This document shows positions 9,844-17,650 of a stretch of 64,000 nt of DNA, piece after piece (the first letter of the stretch is position 1; each line of letters starts with the position of its first letter). Source of the stretch: Listeria fleischmannii subsp. fleischmannii LU2006-1 (GTDB taxonomy: Bacteria; Bacillota; Bacilli; Lactobacillales; Listeriaceae); contig NZ_ALWW01000004.1 of NCBI RefSeq assembly GCF_000344175.1, forward strand, positions 35,211 through 99,210, written 5' to 3'. The notes below the pieces were generated by a model that worked only from the letters and a program-made list of their open reading frames with translations, was not told where the DNA came from and ran no database searches. Position numbers and translations under genes: made by a program.

Positions 9844-10263
9844 ATGCAAAATATGTATCTAAAACAAGCTAAGTCAATAACGCTCATTATTGCATTTGTG
9901 TCGCTTTTACAAGCGCTCCTAGCCGTAATAGGGGTGATTACAGTTGCCTTAACGATTCCTGATCAAGACAAGTTAAATTTGACAGATGCTATTATTCGAA
10001 GAGCCTTACTGAATACATCTATTAACGCTATCTTTTTTGTGATTTTTACAATTCTTTTTTTCGTTGCATTTAAGCGGCTTAAAAATGGTTTGCAAGTTGG
10101 AGCACTTGTTTATGTGAGCTATATCATTTTTATGGTAGTTTCTATTTTGTTTGGCATTATAGGTAGTGGATTTAATTTAGGAAGTTTACTCATTTCGCTT
10201 ATGCTTATTTTACTGACTGGTATTGCGCTTTATTCGGTAAAAAAAGGAGAGGAAATGAAATGA
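9844..10263 (+). CDS. Four-helix integral membrane protein of unknown function
   Basis: I do not recognise a characterised family. The 139-residue protein has four predicted membrane helices (about residues 9-32, 50-68, 77-97 and 105-127), short loops and a basic C-terminal tail (VKKGEEMK). I chose the ATG at 9844, preceded by GTGGGG, over an in-frame ATG at 9811 because the latter adds a glycine-rich stretch and would lie inside the candidate promoter. It directly follows trpA, but nothing in the sequence links it to tryptophan metabolism. Confidence 0.6.
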   Translation: MQNMYLKQAKSITLIIAFVSLLQALLAVIGVITVALTIPDQDKLNLTDAIIRRALLNTSINAIFFVIFTILFFVAFKRLKNGLQVGALVYVSYIIFMVVSILFGIIGSGFNLGSLLISLMLILLTGIALYSVKKGEEMK

Positions 10264-10272
10264 TAGAAGGAA

Positions 10273-10309
10273 GTGTGTAAGTTTTAGAGAATTTACACGC
10301 TTTTTTTTA
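10273..10309 (+). terminator. Intrinsic terminator after the trpA-linked membrane gene
   Basis: GTGTGTAA pairs with TTACACGC (one G-U pair) and is followed by a run of eight T. It is the first clear terminator downstream of the trp operon. Confidence 0.75.
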
Positions 10310-10337
10310 TGTGCTTCTTCGGAAATCATCGATTTAA

Positions 10338-10366
10338 TTGTGTTTTTTTAGGAGCTATGCTAAATT
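10338..10366 (+). promoter_or_regulatory. Putative promoter of the 10411 membrane gene
   Basis: TTGTGT (10338-10343) and TAAATT (10361-10366) are separated by 17 bp, 45 bp before the ATG. Confidence 0.4.
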
Positions 10367-10410
10367 AAAATTTAATAGTTTTTTAATACTTCATCAAGAG
10401 GAGGCAACTT

Positions 10411-10722
10411 ATGAATCCAATTCCAATTGTTCACGAACCCATGTATATGACCCTCTATGTCCTTATTATCATTGCCGTTTTTTTCGTCGCGCTATTTCAA
10501 GTATTATCAAGGTATACATTCAATTATATGGGAAAGATTTTTATTGGTTTAACCTTTCTTTCCTTACTTTTTTTATTTATTTATGAACTAGAAACGGCCT
10601 TTTTATCTGACACAACTACACTCGTTTTTGGTGCCATTTCGATTAAAGAAGTTTTTTTATTTACGCATCCGTATATTTTCCTCATCCTAGCTGTTTTACT
10701 TGGTGGGAAAAAGAGAAATTAA
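10411..10722 (+). CDS. Small hydrophobic membrane protein of unknown function
   Basis: This 103-residue protein starts after an excellent site (AGAGGAGG, 7 bp before ATG). It has two strong membrane helices near the N-terminus (about residues 13-34 and 42-62) and one near the C-terminus (about 84-98), ending in a basic GGKKRN tail. I do not recognise a family. It is monocistronic, lying between two terminators with its own putative promoter. Confidence 0.6.
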   Translation: MNPIPIVHEPMYMTLYVLIIIAVFFVALFQVLSRYTFNYMGKIFIGLTFLSLLFLFIYELETAFLSDTTTLVFGAISIKEVFLFTHPYIFLILAVLLGGKKRN

Positions 10723-10736
10723 ATGATGATACAAAA

Positions 10737-10772
10737 AACAAGATTGAAAGAATCCTTTCAATCTTGTTTTTT
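10737..10772 (+). terminator. Intrinsic terminator
   Basis: AACAAGATTGAAAG pairs with CTTTCAATCTTGTT around a short loop and is followed by a T run. It closes the 10411 gene. Confidence 0.85.
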
Positions 10773-10830
10773 GATGTTATCACCTGTAAAAGGAGGGAGG
10801 AGATAGAGTTATGAGAAAGTGAAGATAGTC

Positions 10831-10956
10831 TTAGAAAACTTTTAAAAAAGAGAGTATAATAAAAAAGCTATTTTTTCTAACGATAAAATGTTTGATAGAA
10901 GAAGTGGTCAGTTCATTTCTTTTTTAGTTTGTTCTTTTTTTTTTAGTGAATAAAAT
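10831..10956 (+). promoter_or_regulatory. Intergenic region with two candidate promoters for the flippase gene
   Basis: The 10723-11006 gap holds a terminator and then two AT-rich promoter candidates: TTAGAA/TATAAT with 18 bp spacing (-10 at 10855-10860) and TTGTTC/TAAAAT with 16 bp spacing (-10 at 10951-10956). The second is nearer the ATG and is my preference. I see no other element here. Confidence 0.35.
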
Positions 10957-11006
10957 GGTAAAGTAAACAAGAGATTATTTTAATTTTTAGTAAAGGAAGT
11001 TAAAAG

Positions 11007-12620
11007 ATGGGGTCAAAACTGCTCAGAGGAACGTTTATCCTGACACTTGGGACGCTACTTTCCAAAGTGCTCGGGATTTTATATGTTATACCTTTTTATG
11101 CGATTGTCGGAGGCGACGATCCAATGCTACTCTATAACTTTGGTTACGTTCCATATCAGCTCTTTTTAAGTGTAGCAACTGCGGGAATTCCACTTGCTGT
11201 TGCAAAATACATAGCGAAATATAATGCTATGGAAGAATATGAAATTGGTCGCCGCTTATTCCGGACAGGGATTTATTTAATGATTGCCTCAGGGATTATA
11301 TGTTTTCTTGCTATGTATTCTTTGGCACCGTTTCTTGCTGGTTTACAACAGCTGGACGGCGGTTATAGCTTACAAGACGGCGTGCAAGTTATTCGAGCAG
11401 TGAGTTTCGCACTACTTATTATCCCCATTATGAGTCTACTTCGCGGTTTTTTCCAGGGTTATAATTCAATGGGACCATCTGCTGTATCACAGGTAATTGA
11501 ACAACTTGTACGAATTGTTTTCTTACTGGTGAGTACTTTTGTCGTTCTTTATGTATTAGATGGTAGTACTGTAACGGCGATTAGTATGGCAACATTTTCT
11601 GCTTTTGTTGGCGCGTTAGCAAGCTTGGCCCTTTTATTATGGTATTACTTTAAACGTAAACCAGGCCTTGATCGTATGCTAGTCGAGAGCCGAAATGAAC
11701 TTAAAGTTTCTATTCCAACGCTATATAAACAAATTATTTTATCAGCAATTCCTTTTATTATCGTTGGTTCGGCCACTTCCCTGTACCAGTTAGTCGATCA
11801 ATTTACTCTCGGCCGAGTATTGCAATATATTGGTGTGACGGCCAATCAAGTGAAGGAATATGTGGCTATTATAAATTTTGACGTACAAAAATTAATTATG
11901 ATTCCTGGAACACTTGCCATCGCTTTTTCTATGGCGCTTGTACCACTTGTAACAGCCGCTTATGTTCGAAATGAAAAAGAACAGGTTAAACGTCAATTAA
12001 ATGACGTCTTTCAAATTTTACTTTTTCTAACGATTCCTGCATGTATTGGAATTGCTTTACTAGCAAGACCACTATTTACAGTCTTCTTTACGGCAAATGA
12101 TGTTGGGACAGATCTTTTACAATTCTTTTCGCCAATAGCTGTTTTATTCTCTTTGTTTGGCGTAACAGCAGCCGTGCTACAAGGAATTGATGAGCAGCGT
12201 TTTACAGTTTTAGGATTGCTTTTAGGTTTACTCGCTAAGTCCGTCTTACAAATGCCGCTTATCATGCTTTTTGAAGCAAAAGGTTCTATTTTAGCAACAG
12301 GGATTGGCTATGCAGTGTCTTGTTTATTTATGTTATACATCATAAAGAAATATGTCCGTTTTTCGTTTGGACTTGTTTTCCGGCGCGTCGTGCTCTTTAT
12401 CTTTTTAACCTTTATTATGTCCATTGCTGTTCTAGCCGTTTATTATCCGCTTTCCTTCGTCTTAAGCCCGGATCATAAACTAAGTGCAACTATCTTAGTC
12501 ATTATTTGTGGTGGCGTCGGCGGTGTTGTTTATGCGTATCTATCATTTAAACTGCACCTTTCAGATAAACTATTTGGACCAAGAGGTATGAGATTACGAC
12601 AAAAATTAGGAATTAAATAA
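11007..12620 (+). CDS. MurJ-type lipid II flippase / polysaccharide exporter (MVF-MOP family, YtgP-like)
   Basis: This 537-residue integral membrane protein of about 14 helices belongs to the MOP exporter superfamily. The N-terminus (SKLLRGTFILTLGTLLSKVLGI) and the internal LLRGFFQGYNSM motif resemble Bacillus subtilis YtgP, one of its lipid II flippases. The likely job is flipping undecaprenyl-linked cell-wall precursor across the membrane. SpoVB-like relatives make the exact substrate uncertain. The ATG follows AAAGGAAG. It is monocistronic and faces the kinase gene across a shared terminator. Confidence 0.85.
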   Translation: MGSKLLRGTFILTLGTLLSKVLGILYVIPFYAIVGGDDPMLLYNFGYVPYQLFLSVATAGIPLAVAKYIAKYNAMEEYEIGRRLFRTGIYLMIASGIICFLAMYSLAPFLAGLQQLDGGYSLQDGVQVIRAVSFALLIIPIMSLLRGFFQGYNSMGPSAVSQVIEQLVRIVFLLVSTFVVLYVLDGSTVTAISMATFSAFVGALASLALLLWYYFKRKPGLDRMLVESRNELKVSIPTLYKQIILSAIPFIIVGSATSLYQLVDQFTLGRVLQYIGVTANQVKEYVAIINFDVQKLIMIPGTLAIAFSMALVPLVTAAYVRNEKEQVKRQLNDVFQILLFLTIPACIGIALLARPLFTVFFTANDVGTDLLQFFSPIAVLFSLFGVTAAVLQGIDEQRFTVLGLLLGLLAKSVLQMPLIMLFEAKGSILATGIGYAVSCLFMLYIIKKYVRFSFGLVFRRVVLFIFLTFIMSIAVLAVYYPLSFVLSPDHKLSATILVIICGGVGGVVYAYLSFKLHLSDKLFGPRGMRLRQKLGIK

Positions 12621-12625
12621 TGAAA

Positions 12626-12660
12626 TAAACGTCTTGCAAATTGCAAGACGTTTATTTTAA
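12626..12660. terminator. Bidirectional terminator between convergent genes
   Basis: AAACGTCTTGCAA pairs with TTGCAAGACGTTT, flanked by A-rich and T-rich tracts on the two sides, so it can end both the flippase gene and the minus-strand kinase gene whose stop lies within it. Confidence 0.85.
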
Positions 12661-13152
12661 TTGTTGGATAAACTTAGCCGTTTCCTTAGGTGATTTAAAA
12701 ATAAGAATATTTCCCTGTTCGTTTTCAAGACGTGAAATTGTCTCTTCACGTCTTTTCGGATAGGACCAAACAAACTTTAAAAATTCAAAATCCAATTTTT
12801 CAACACAACCAACAGCAGCATCGGGACGCGTTTTTCCACGGTACATGACGAGCCGTTTTATGACACGCCAAAAATAGATTCGCCTCGGATAGTCTAAAAA
12901 TAAAATAGAAGTGGAATGTTGAAATCGTGCGTCCCACGTAATCGTATAATTTCCTTCGATAATCCAATTTTCTTCCGTTGAAATAATATTTTCCACTTTC
13001 TTTAAAAGTTCAAGCTTAGGGATTTCTTCCCAGTTTGGCTTGAAAAAAAGTGTATCCAGATGCACAACAGGCACTTTTAAAATATGGCCGAGTTCTCTGG
13101 CTAATGTAGATTTCCCTGAACCCGAGGGCCCTAAAATCGTAATTCGCTCCAT
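12652..13152 (-). CDS. P-loop NTPase, DNA topology modulation (FlaR)-like / adenylate kinase-like protein
   Basis: A 166-residue protein with a Walker A motif GPSGSGKST at residues 7-15, followed by a hydrophobic strand and VVHLDTLFFKPNWEE. This is the signature of the FlaR/shikimate-kinase-like P-loop family. The substrate is not known and I do not infer one. I place the start at the ATG at 13152, preceded by GGAGG with ideal spacing, instead of an in-frame GTG at 13170 that lies upstream of that site. It follows nnrD by 22 bp and is probably co-transcribed with it. Confidence 0.75.
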   Translation of the reverse strand: MERITILGPSGSGKSTLARELGHILKVPVVHLDTLFFKPNWEEIPKLELLKKVENIISTEENWIIEGNYTITWDARFQHSTSILFLDYPRRIYFWRVIKRLVMYRGKTRPDAAVGCVEKLDFEFLKFVWSYPKRREETISRLENEQGNILIFKSPKETAKFIQQLK

Positions 13153-13174
13153 TTTCTTCCTCCGTTTCACTCAT

Positions 13175-14002
13175 TTAGTCCTCTTGCATCTCGCTAAAAA
13201 TTTTCAAATATGTAGGAAGCGCCGCAGAAATTTCAGTAGGAAGCACAATAAATTTCTTTTTCGCTAAAATATCGCCAATATAACTATGGAAAAAAACGCC
13301 GGCCAAAACGCCATGCAAAGGATTTGTCGTTTGTTTCATCAAACCGGCTATGATTCCTGCAAGCATATCACCCATGCCTCCAGTCGCCATAGCAGGAGAG
13401 CCGTAAATATTTTGCCAACTATCCGCATTTGTTATCACTTTGGTGCGATGCCCTTTCAGTACAATGGTCGCATCAAGCGTTCTTTGAATTTCTTCCATAG
13501 ATGCATAATCAGGTGCAAGTTTTTTTAAGCGCTCAAATTCGCCCGCATGAGGGGTGAAATAAAGGTGACAAGAAGGCTTTTGCAGGTCGCCTTTTGCGTA
13601 TAAGGTGATGCCATCCCCGTCAATAATGAGATTTTGGTGTTGTGCCACATTTTGCAAGGTAAGTTCTAATAGACTATGTGCCTCCTCGTCTAAGCCGAGT
13701 CCTGGACCAATTAAAATGGTATCAAAGCTTGCAAAAAGCGTTTTAAGTTGATTTCGATTGGCATAATCAATAAACATACATTCAGGCAAGCGACTATGTA
13801 AGCTTGTGCGATTAACATGATGAGAAGCAAGCGTTGTTAATCCGGCGCCACTATAAACAGAACCTTCAGCTGCTAAAATGGCTGCACCTCCGTACATTTC
13901 ATTTCCAGCAATAATGAGGACTTTTCCGTACTGATTTTTATAACCTTCATCTTCGCGTTTTGGAATAAAACTACAAACGGCTTTAGGGGTTATTTTCTTC
14001 AT
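13175..14002 (-). CDS. nnrD: ADP-dependent NAD(P)H-hydrate dehydratase (NnrD)
   Basis: NnrD repairs NAD(P)H damaged by hydration, using ADP. The 275 residues form a ribokinase-like fold with the diagnostic motifs GPGLGLDEEA, TPHAGEFERL and GGMGDMLAGIIAGL. Many bacteria fuse this domain to an NnrE epimerase; here only the dehydratase domain is present, which is the normal arrangement of the Bacillus YxkO form. The upstream ribosome site is weak. It is divergent from the Nudix gene. Confidence 0.92.
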   Translation of the reverse strand: MKKITPKAVCSFIPKREDEGYKNQYGKVLIIAGNEMYGGAAILAAEGSVYSGAGLTTLASHHVNRTSLHSRLPECMFIDYANRNQLKTLFASFDTILIGPGLGLDEEAHSLLELTLQNVAQHQNLIIDGDGITLYAKGDLQKPSCHLYFTPHAGEFERLKKLAPDYASMEEIQRTLDATIVLKGHRTKVITNADSWQNIYGSPAMATGGMGDMLAGIIAGLMKQTTNPLHGVLAGVFFHSYIGDILAKKKFIVLPTEISAALPTYLKIFSEMQED

Positions 14003-14024
14003 TTCGTCACAGCCTTTTTTTTAA

Positions 14025-14054
14025 TTGGATTTTATTCGCCAATCACGATAAAAT
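14025..14054 (+). promoter_or_regulatory. Putative promoter of the Nudix gene
   Basis: TTGGAT (14025-14030) and TAAAAT (14049-14054) are 18 bp apart, about 50 bp before the preferred start. Confidence 0.4.
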
Positions 14055-14107
14055 AGATGGCGGATAATCTATTTCTAATTTTATCGAAGAGTAGGGGTGT
14101 TTGTAAA

Positions 14108-14518
14108 ATGAAACCAGTTATTCCAGCTGTGAAAGCGGTTATTGTTCATGATGGGATGTTTTTAGCCTTAAAAAGAACGGAACAAACGGACGAGGTATAT
14201 GATTTACCTGGAGGAAAAATGAACTACGGGGAAACTCACGGAGAATGCTTATTTCGGGAAGTATATGAAGAAACTAGTTTAGAGGTACAACCTTTTATTT
14301 TATACGACACTTGGGAGTTTTTTCATGAGGAGTATCAAATGACAGGCGTTTTTTATTTGGTAGAAATGCCAGCAAAAGGCGAAATAAAGCTTTCAAAAGA
14401 GCACACTGATTATAAATGGTTGCCACTTTCAAAAGAGGGTATAGAGGTTTTAGATGTCGTGTATGGTTCGCGCATGATGCGCTGGGATTTTGACGCGATA
14501 AAAGGAATTATGCCCTAA
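14108..14518 (+). CDS. Nudix hydrolase
   Basis: This 136-residue protein has a Nudix box GKMNYGETHGECLFREVYEE that fits G-x5-E-x7-REUxEE. The conserved glycine two residues after the EE pair is replaced by serine (EETSL), a mild deviation. Nudix enzymes cleave nucleoside diphosphates linked to another moiety; the substrate is not predictable. I start at the ATG at 14108, which follows GGGGTG; an upstream in-frame ATG at 14057 would add a 17-residue leader lacking a ribosome site. Confidence 0.8.
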   Translation: MKPVIPAVKAVIVHDGMFLALKRTEQTDEVYDLPGGKMNYGETHGECLFREVYEETSLEVQPFILYDTWEFFHEEYQMTGVFYLVEMPAKGEIKLSKEHTDYKWLPLSKEGIEVLDVVYGSRMMRWDFDAIKGIMP

Positions 14519-14544
14519 TATTTTTAGGAAAATTAGGTTTCTAC

Positions 14545-14573
14545 TTTCCACCATAGGAAAAAGGGTTTACAAT
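14545..14573 (+). promoter_or_regulatory. Putative promoter of pepV
   Basis: TTTCCA (14545-14550) and TACAAT (14568-14573) are separated by 17 bp. Confidence 0.4.
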
Positions 14574-14609
14574 GGTAGTGCAGAGTTTATTTTGGAAGGA
14601 ATGAAGAAA

Positions 14610-16022
14610 ATGACGGAAATTAATTGGCAAAAAGAAGTAGAAAGCAGAAGAGATGCTTTCTTAAAAGATTTGGAAGGGTTACTTCGCATTCCAAGCGTAC
14701 GTGACGATTCGAAAGCAACAGATGATGCCCCGTTTGGTCCTGATGTGAAAAAAGCATTAGACTATATGCTTGAACTAGGGGAAAAAGACGGCTTTAAAAC
14801 AAAAGAAGTAGGCAATGTGGCAGGCCATATTGAATACGGAGCTGGCGATGAGCTTGTTGGCGTTTTAGGACATGTGGATGTTGTACCAGTAGGTGATGGG
14901 TGGACAAACGGACCATTTGACCCTGTATTAAAAGACGGCAAACTATATGCTCGCGGTGTTGCCGATGACAAGGGCCCAACGATTGCCGGCTACTACGCGC
15001 TTAAAATTCTAAAAGAACTAGACTTGCCTATTTCAAAACGAATTCGTATTATCGTTGGTTCTGATGAAGAAAGCGGTATGAGCTGCGTGGAGCGCTATTT
15101 TGAAACAGAAGAACAACCAACTGTTGCCTTCGTTCCGGATGCTGAATTTCCAATCATTCATGCTGAAAAAGGGATTTCCGAACTAGACGTTTCGTTTAAA
15201 GACAGCAAATCGGATAGTTATCAAGCTTTCCAATTGGTTAGCTTCGAATCAGGCGCGCGATACAATATGGTACCTGACAAGGCAAGTGCCGTTTTAGAAG
15301 AAGTGAAGGATATTGATTTATTTAAACAAGAATTTCAAAACTTTGTCGCTAGCCATGATGTAACAGGCGATTTTGAAGTGAAAAATAATTCGATTACACT
15401 TTCTGTTGTAGGTAAATCTGCACATGCAATGGAACCTAATAACGGTGTAAATGCGGGGCTTCATTTGGTTTCCTTCTTAGGGAAATTTGAATTAACTGGT
15501 ACTGCAAATGACTTTGTGACATTTGGTCGGGACTATTTGTACAATGATTCTCGCGCAGTCAAACTTGGCATTAACTATGAAGATAAAGAAAGCGGCGATT
15601 TAACCATGAATGTCGGTATTATTCGCTATAGTATAGAAGAAGGTGGGCGTTACGGCCTTAACTTCCGCTATCCAGTAACGGCTAATATGGACCGGTTAAA
15701 AACAAAAATGGAAACAGTTGTTTTTGAATATAATGGTCGTTATACGCATTATGATGATTCAAAACCACTTTTCGTTCCACAAGATCACCCTCTTATTCAA
15801 ACCTTACAAGAAGTGTACACGAACCAAACTGGTGAAGAAGCGACTCTTCTTGCAATCGGCGGGGGAACGTATGCGCGTCACTTAGAAACAGGTGTTGCTT
15901 TTGGTGCGATGTTCCCGGGTCGCGAAGACACGATGCACCAAAAAGATGAGTTCAGTTATTTTGATGATTTATTAAAAGCATCTGCTATCTACGCAGAAGC
16001 TCTTTACAAATTAGCAAAATAA
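14610..16022 (+). CDS. pepV: Dipeptidase PepV (M20 family)
   Basis: PepV is a zinc dipeptidase that hydrolyses dipeptides with broad specificity. The roughly 470-residue protein contains the M20 signatures GVLGHVDVVPVGDGW (metal histidine and aspartate), DDKGPTIAG, the catalytic glutamate pair SDEESGM and the C-terminal metal histidine in REDTMHQKDEF. The lid domain lies between about residues 190 and 380. I start at the ATG at 14610, 9 bp after GGAAGGA; two upstream in-frame starts overlap that site. It is followed by dat, an arrangement shared with L. monocytogenes. Confidence 0.95.
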   Translation: MTEINWQKEVESRRDAFLKDLEGLLRIPSVRDDSKATDDAPFGPDVKKALDYMLELGEKDGFKTKEVGNVAGHIEYGAGDELVGVLGHVDVVPVGDGWTNGPFDPVLKDGKLYARGVADDKGPTIAGYYALKILKELDLPISKRIRIIVGSDEESGMSCVERYFETEEQPTVAFVPDAEFPIIHAEKGISELDVSFKDSKSDSYQAFQLVSFESGARYNMVPDKASAVLEEVKDIDLFKQEFQNFVASHDVTGDFEVKNNSITLSVVGKSAHAMEPNNGVNAGLHLVSFLGKFELTGTANDFVTFGRDYLYNDSRAVKLGINYEDKESGDLTMNVGIIRYSIEEGGRYGLNFRYPVTANMDRLKTKMETVVFEYNGRYTHYDDSKPLFVPQDHPLIQTLQEVYTNQTGEEATLLAIGGGTYARHLETGVAFGAMFPGREDTMHQKDEFSYFDDLLKASAIYAEALYKLAK

Positions 16023-16043
16023 GGAGTATAATTGAAAAAATTC

Positions 16044-16078
16044 TAGCTGCTACGTTAGTTTCGTGGCAGCTTTTATTT
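16044..16078 (+). terminator. Intrinsic terminator after pepV
   Basis: AGCTGCTACG pairs with CGTGGCAGCT (one G-U pair) and is followed by TTTTATTT. Confidence 0.7.
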
Positions 16079-16127
16079 GAAAGTTAAGAACCGAATTTTT
16101 AGAAATTTTAAAATGAGGAGTGATTTT

Positions 16128-17003
16128 TTGAAAGTTTTAGTTGGTGACAAAATTGTAGAACGAGAAGAAGCGTTTGTAGATATCGAAGACAGAGGCTATC
16201 AATTTGGTGATGGTGTTTATGAAGTCGTACGGATGTACAACGGGAAATTTTTCACAGCAGAGGAACATATTGATCGTTTATATGCGAGTGCAGCAAAAAT
16301 AGATTTAGTCATTCCTTACTCAAAAGAAGTATTATATAAATCCCTTTTAAAACTTGCAGAGGAAAATGGGATTTCGACAGGAAATATATACTTACAAGTA
16401 ACAAGAGGCGTTCAACAACCACGTAATCATATTATTCCAGACGAGTTTCCACTTGAAGGTGTTCTGACAGCAGCGGCTAGAGAAGTTCCGCGTAATGAAA
16501 ACCAATTTGTGGTCGGGGGAACGGCAATTACAGAGGAAGATGTACGTTGGTTACGATGTGATATTAAAAGTATTAGTTTACTAGGCAATATTTTAGCTAA
16601 AAATAAAGCTCATCAGAAAGGGGCTTTAGAAGCGATTTTGCACCGTGGCGATATGGTAACAGAATGCTCAGCCTCGAATGTTTCGATTATAAAAGACGGT
16701 AAATTAATTACCCATGCCGCTGATAACTTAATTTTGAACGGTATAACAAGACAGGTTATTTTAAAAGTTGCTGAAGAAGGGAAGATTCCTGTTGTAGAAA
16801 GAGATTTCACGGTAGATGAACTTTTAACAGCGGATGAAGTATTTATATCTAGTACAACGCTTGAAGTCACTCCTATTACAAAGATTAATGAGACGATTAT
16901 TGGAGACGGCAAACGCGGACCAGTGACAGCTTTGCTACATCGCTTATTTGAAGAAGAGATTGTTGCTGCTTGTGGGCCGCTTGTAAAAGAAAATATCAAA
17001 TAG
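16128..17003 (+). CDS. dat: D-amino acid aminotransferase (Dat/DaaA)
   Basis: This PLP enzyme of the fold IV class makes D-glutamate from D-alanine and 2-oxoglutarate for peptidoglycan. The 291-residue protein has the family N-terminus (DIEDRGYQFGDGVYEVVR), the PLP lysine at about 147 (RCDIKS) and the ECSASN motif. The start is a TTG at 16128 preceded by GAGGAGTG; this gives the family's MKVLV start, whereas a further upstream in-frame TTG adds 17 unrelated residues inside the pepV terminator. Listeria also use glutamate racemase for D-glutamate, so Dat is usually redundant. Confidence 0.94.
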   Translation: MKVLVGDKIVEREEAFVDIEDRGYQFGDGVYEVVRMYNGKFFTAEEHIDRLYASAAKIDLVIPYSKEVLYKSLLKLAEENGISTGNIYLQVTRGVQQPRNHIIPDEFPLEGVLTAAAREVPRNENQFVVGGTAITEEDVRWLRCDIKSISLLGNILAKNKAHQKGALEAILHRGDMVTECSASNVSIIKDGKLITHAADNLILNGITRQVILKVAEEGKIPVVERDFTVDELLTADEVFISSTTLEVTPITKINETIIGDGKRGPVTALLHRLFEEEIVAACGPLVKENIK

Positions 17004-17007
17004 AAAG

Positions 17008-17033
17008 CAGAGGTGTCTACCTCTGTTTTTTTA
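17008..17033 (+). terminator. Intrinsic terminator after dat
   Basis: CAGAGGT pairs with ACCTCTG around GTCT and is followed by seven T. Confidence 0.85.
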
Positions 17034-17118
17034 TATGTAAAAATTTATATATGGACAAAGATGACTGTAAACACTAGATTGTTAGCGTTTTCTATAAAAA
17101 ATGAGGCCGATTTTGGGC

Positions 17119-17147
17119 TTGACCATCCGAAAATTAAGGCGTATAAT
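17119..17147 (+). promoter_or_regulatory. Promoter of the marR-mdrM operon
   Basis: TTGACC (17119-17124) and TATAAT (17142-17147) are separated by exactly 17 bp. This is one of the strongest sigma-A promoters in the window. Confidence 0.8.
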
Positions 17148-17157
17148 TCATTTTGCT

Positions 17158-17179
17158 AATTGTTCGCATACGAATTATT
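17158..17179 (+). promoter_or_regulatory. Candidate MarR operator overlapping the transcription start
   Basis: An imperfect inverted repeat has half-sites AATTGTTCG and CGAATTATT around a CATA centre (7 of 9 positions symmetric, TTCG/CGAA perfect). It begins 11 bp after the -10 box, where a repressor would block initiation. Autoregulation by the encoded MarR protein is inferred from position. Confidence 0.5.
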
Positions 17180-17212
17180 CTGATGCAAACAATCCGAAAA
17201 GGGGGAAGATTC

Positions 17213-17650
17213 GTGAACGAGAATCTTGTGAGGGAAGTGATTTTGTCTTTTCGAGAAGTATCGAGAAAAATGCATCAATATTTAGCAGAAGAGGCAAGTA
17301 AACAAGATATTACAACTACTCAACTACTCGCGCTCAGCACTTTAAAAAGAGAGCCTCATTTAACGCTTTTTGAGCTAGCGGACAGAATGAAGCTCAGTAA
17401 AAGTACCACTTCTGGTATTGTGGACCGGCTAGTGAAGGCGGGGTTTTTAAAGCGCAGTCGAGTTGAGTATAATCGCCGAGCACTTAATTTAGAATTAACG
17501 GAATCAGGTGAAGAAAAGGCGACTTTAACTTATGATGTGTTTTTTAAACGACTTGAACCGATTCTAGAAATTGGAGAAAAGGATCTTTTAGAAATGCTTG
17601 AAATACATCAACAATTGATTAGAATTTTAGAGAGAGGGATAAAAGAATGA
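17213..17650 (+). CDS. MarR-family transcriptional repressor
   Basis: A 145-residue winged-helix regulator. The recognition region LTLFELADRMKLSKSTTSGIVDRLVKAGFL followed by the wing (KRSRVEYNRRALNLELTESG) is typical of MarR. The start is GTG at 17213, six bases after AAAAGGGGGA; a longer in-frame ORF upstream would include the promoter and operator. It overlaps the MFS transporter gene by 4 bp (ATGA), so repressor and pump are co-expressed. The L. monocytogenes counterpart is the MarR regulator (lmo1618) that controls mdrM. Confidence 0.92.
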   Translation: MNENLVREVILSFREVSRKMHQYLAEEASKQDITTTQLLALSTLKREPHLTLFELADRMKLSKSTTSGIVDRLVKAGFLKRSRVEYNRRALNLELTESGEEKATLTYDVFFKRLEPILEIGEKDLLEMLEIHQQLIRILERGIKE

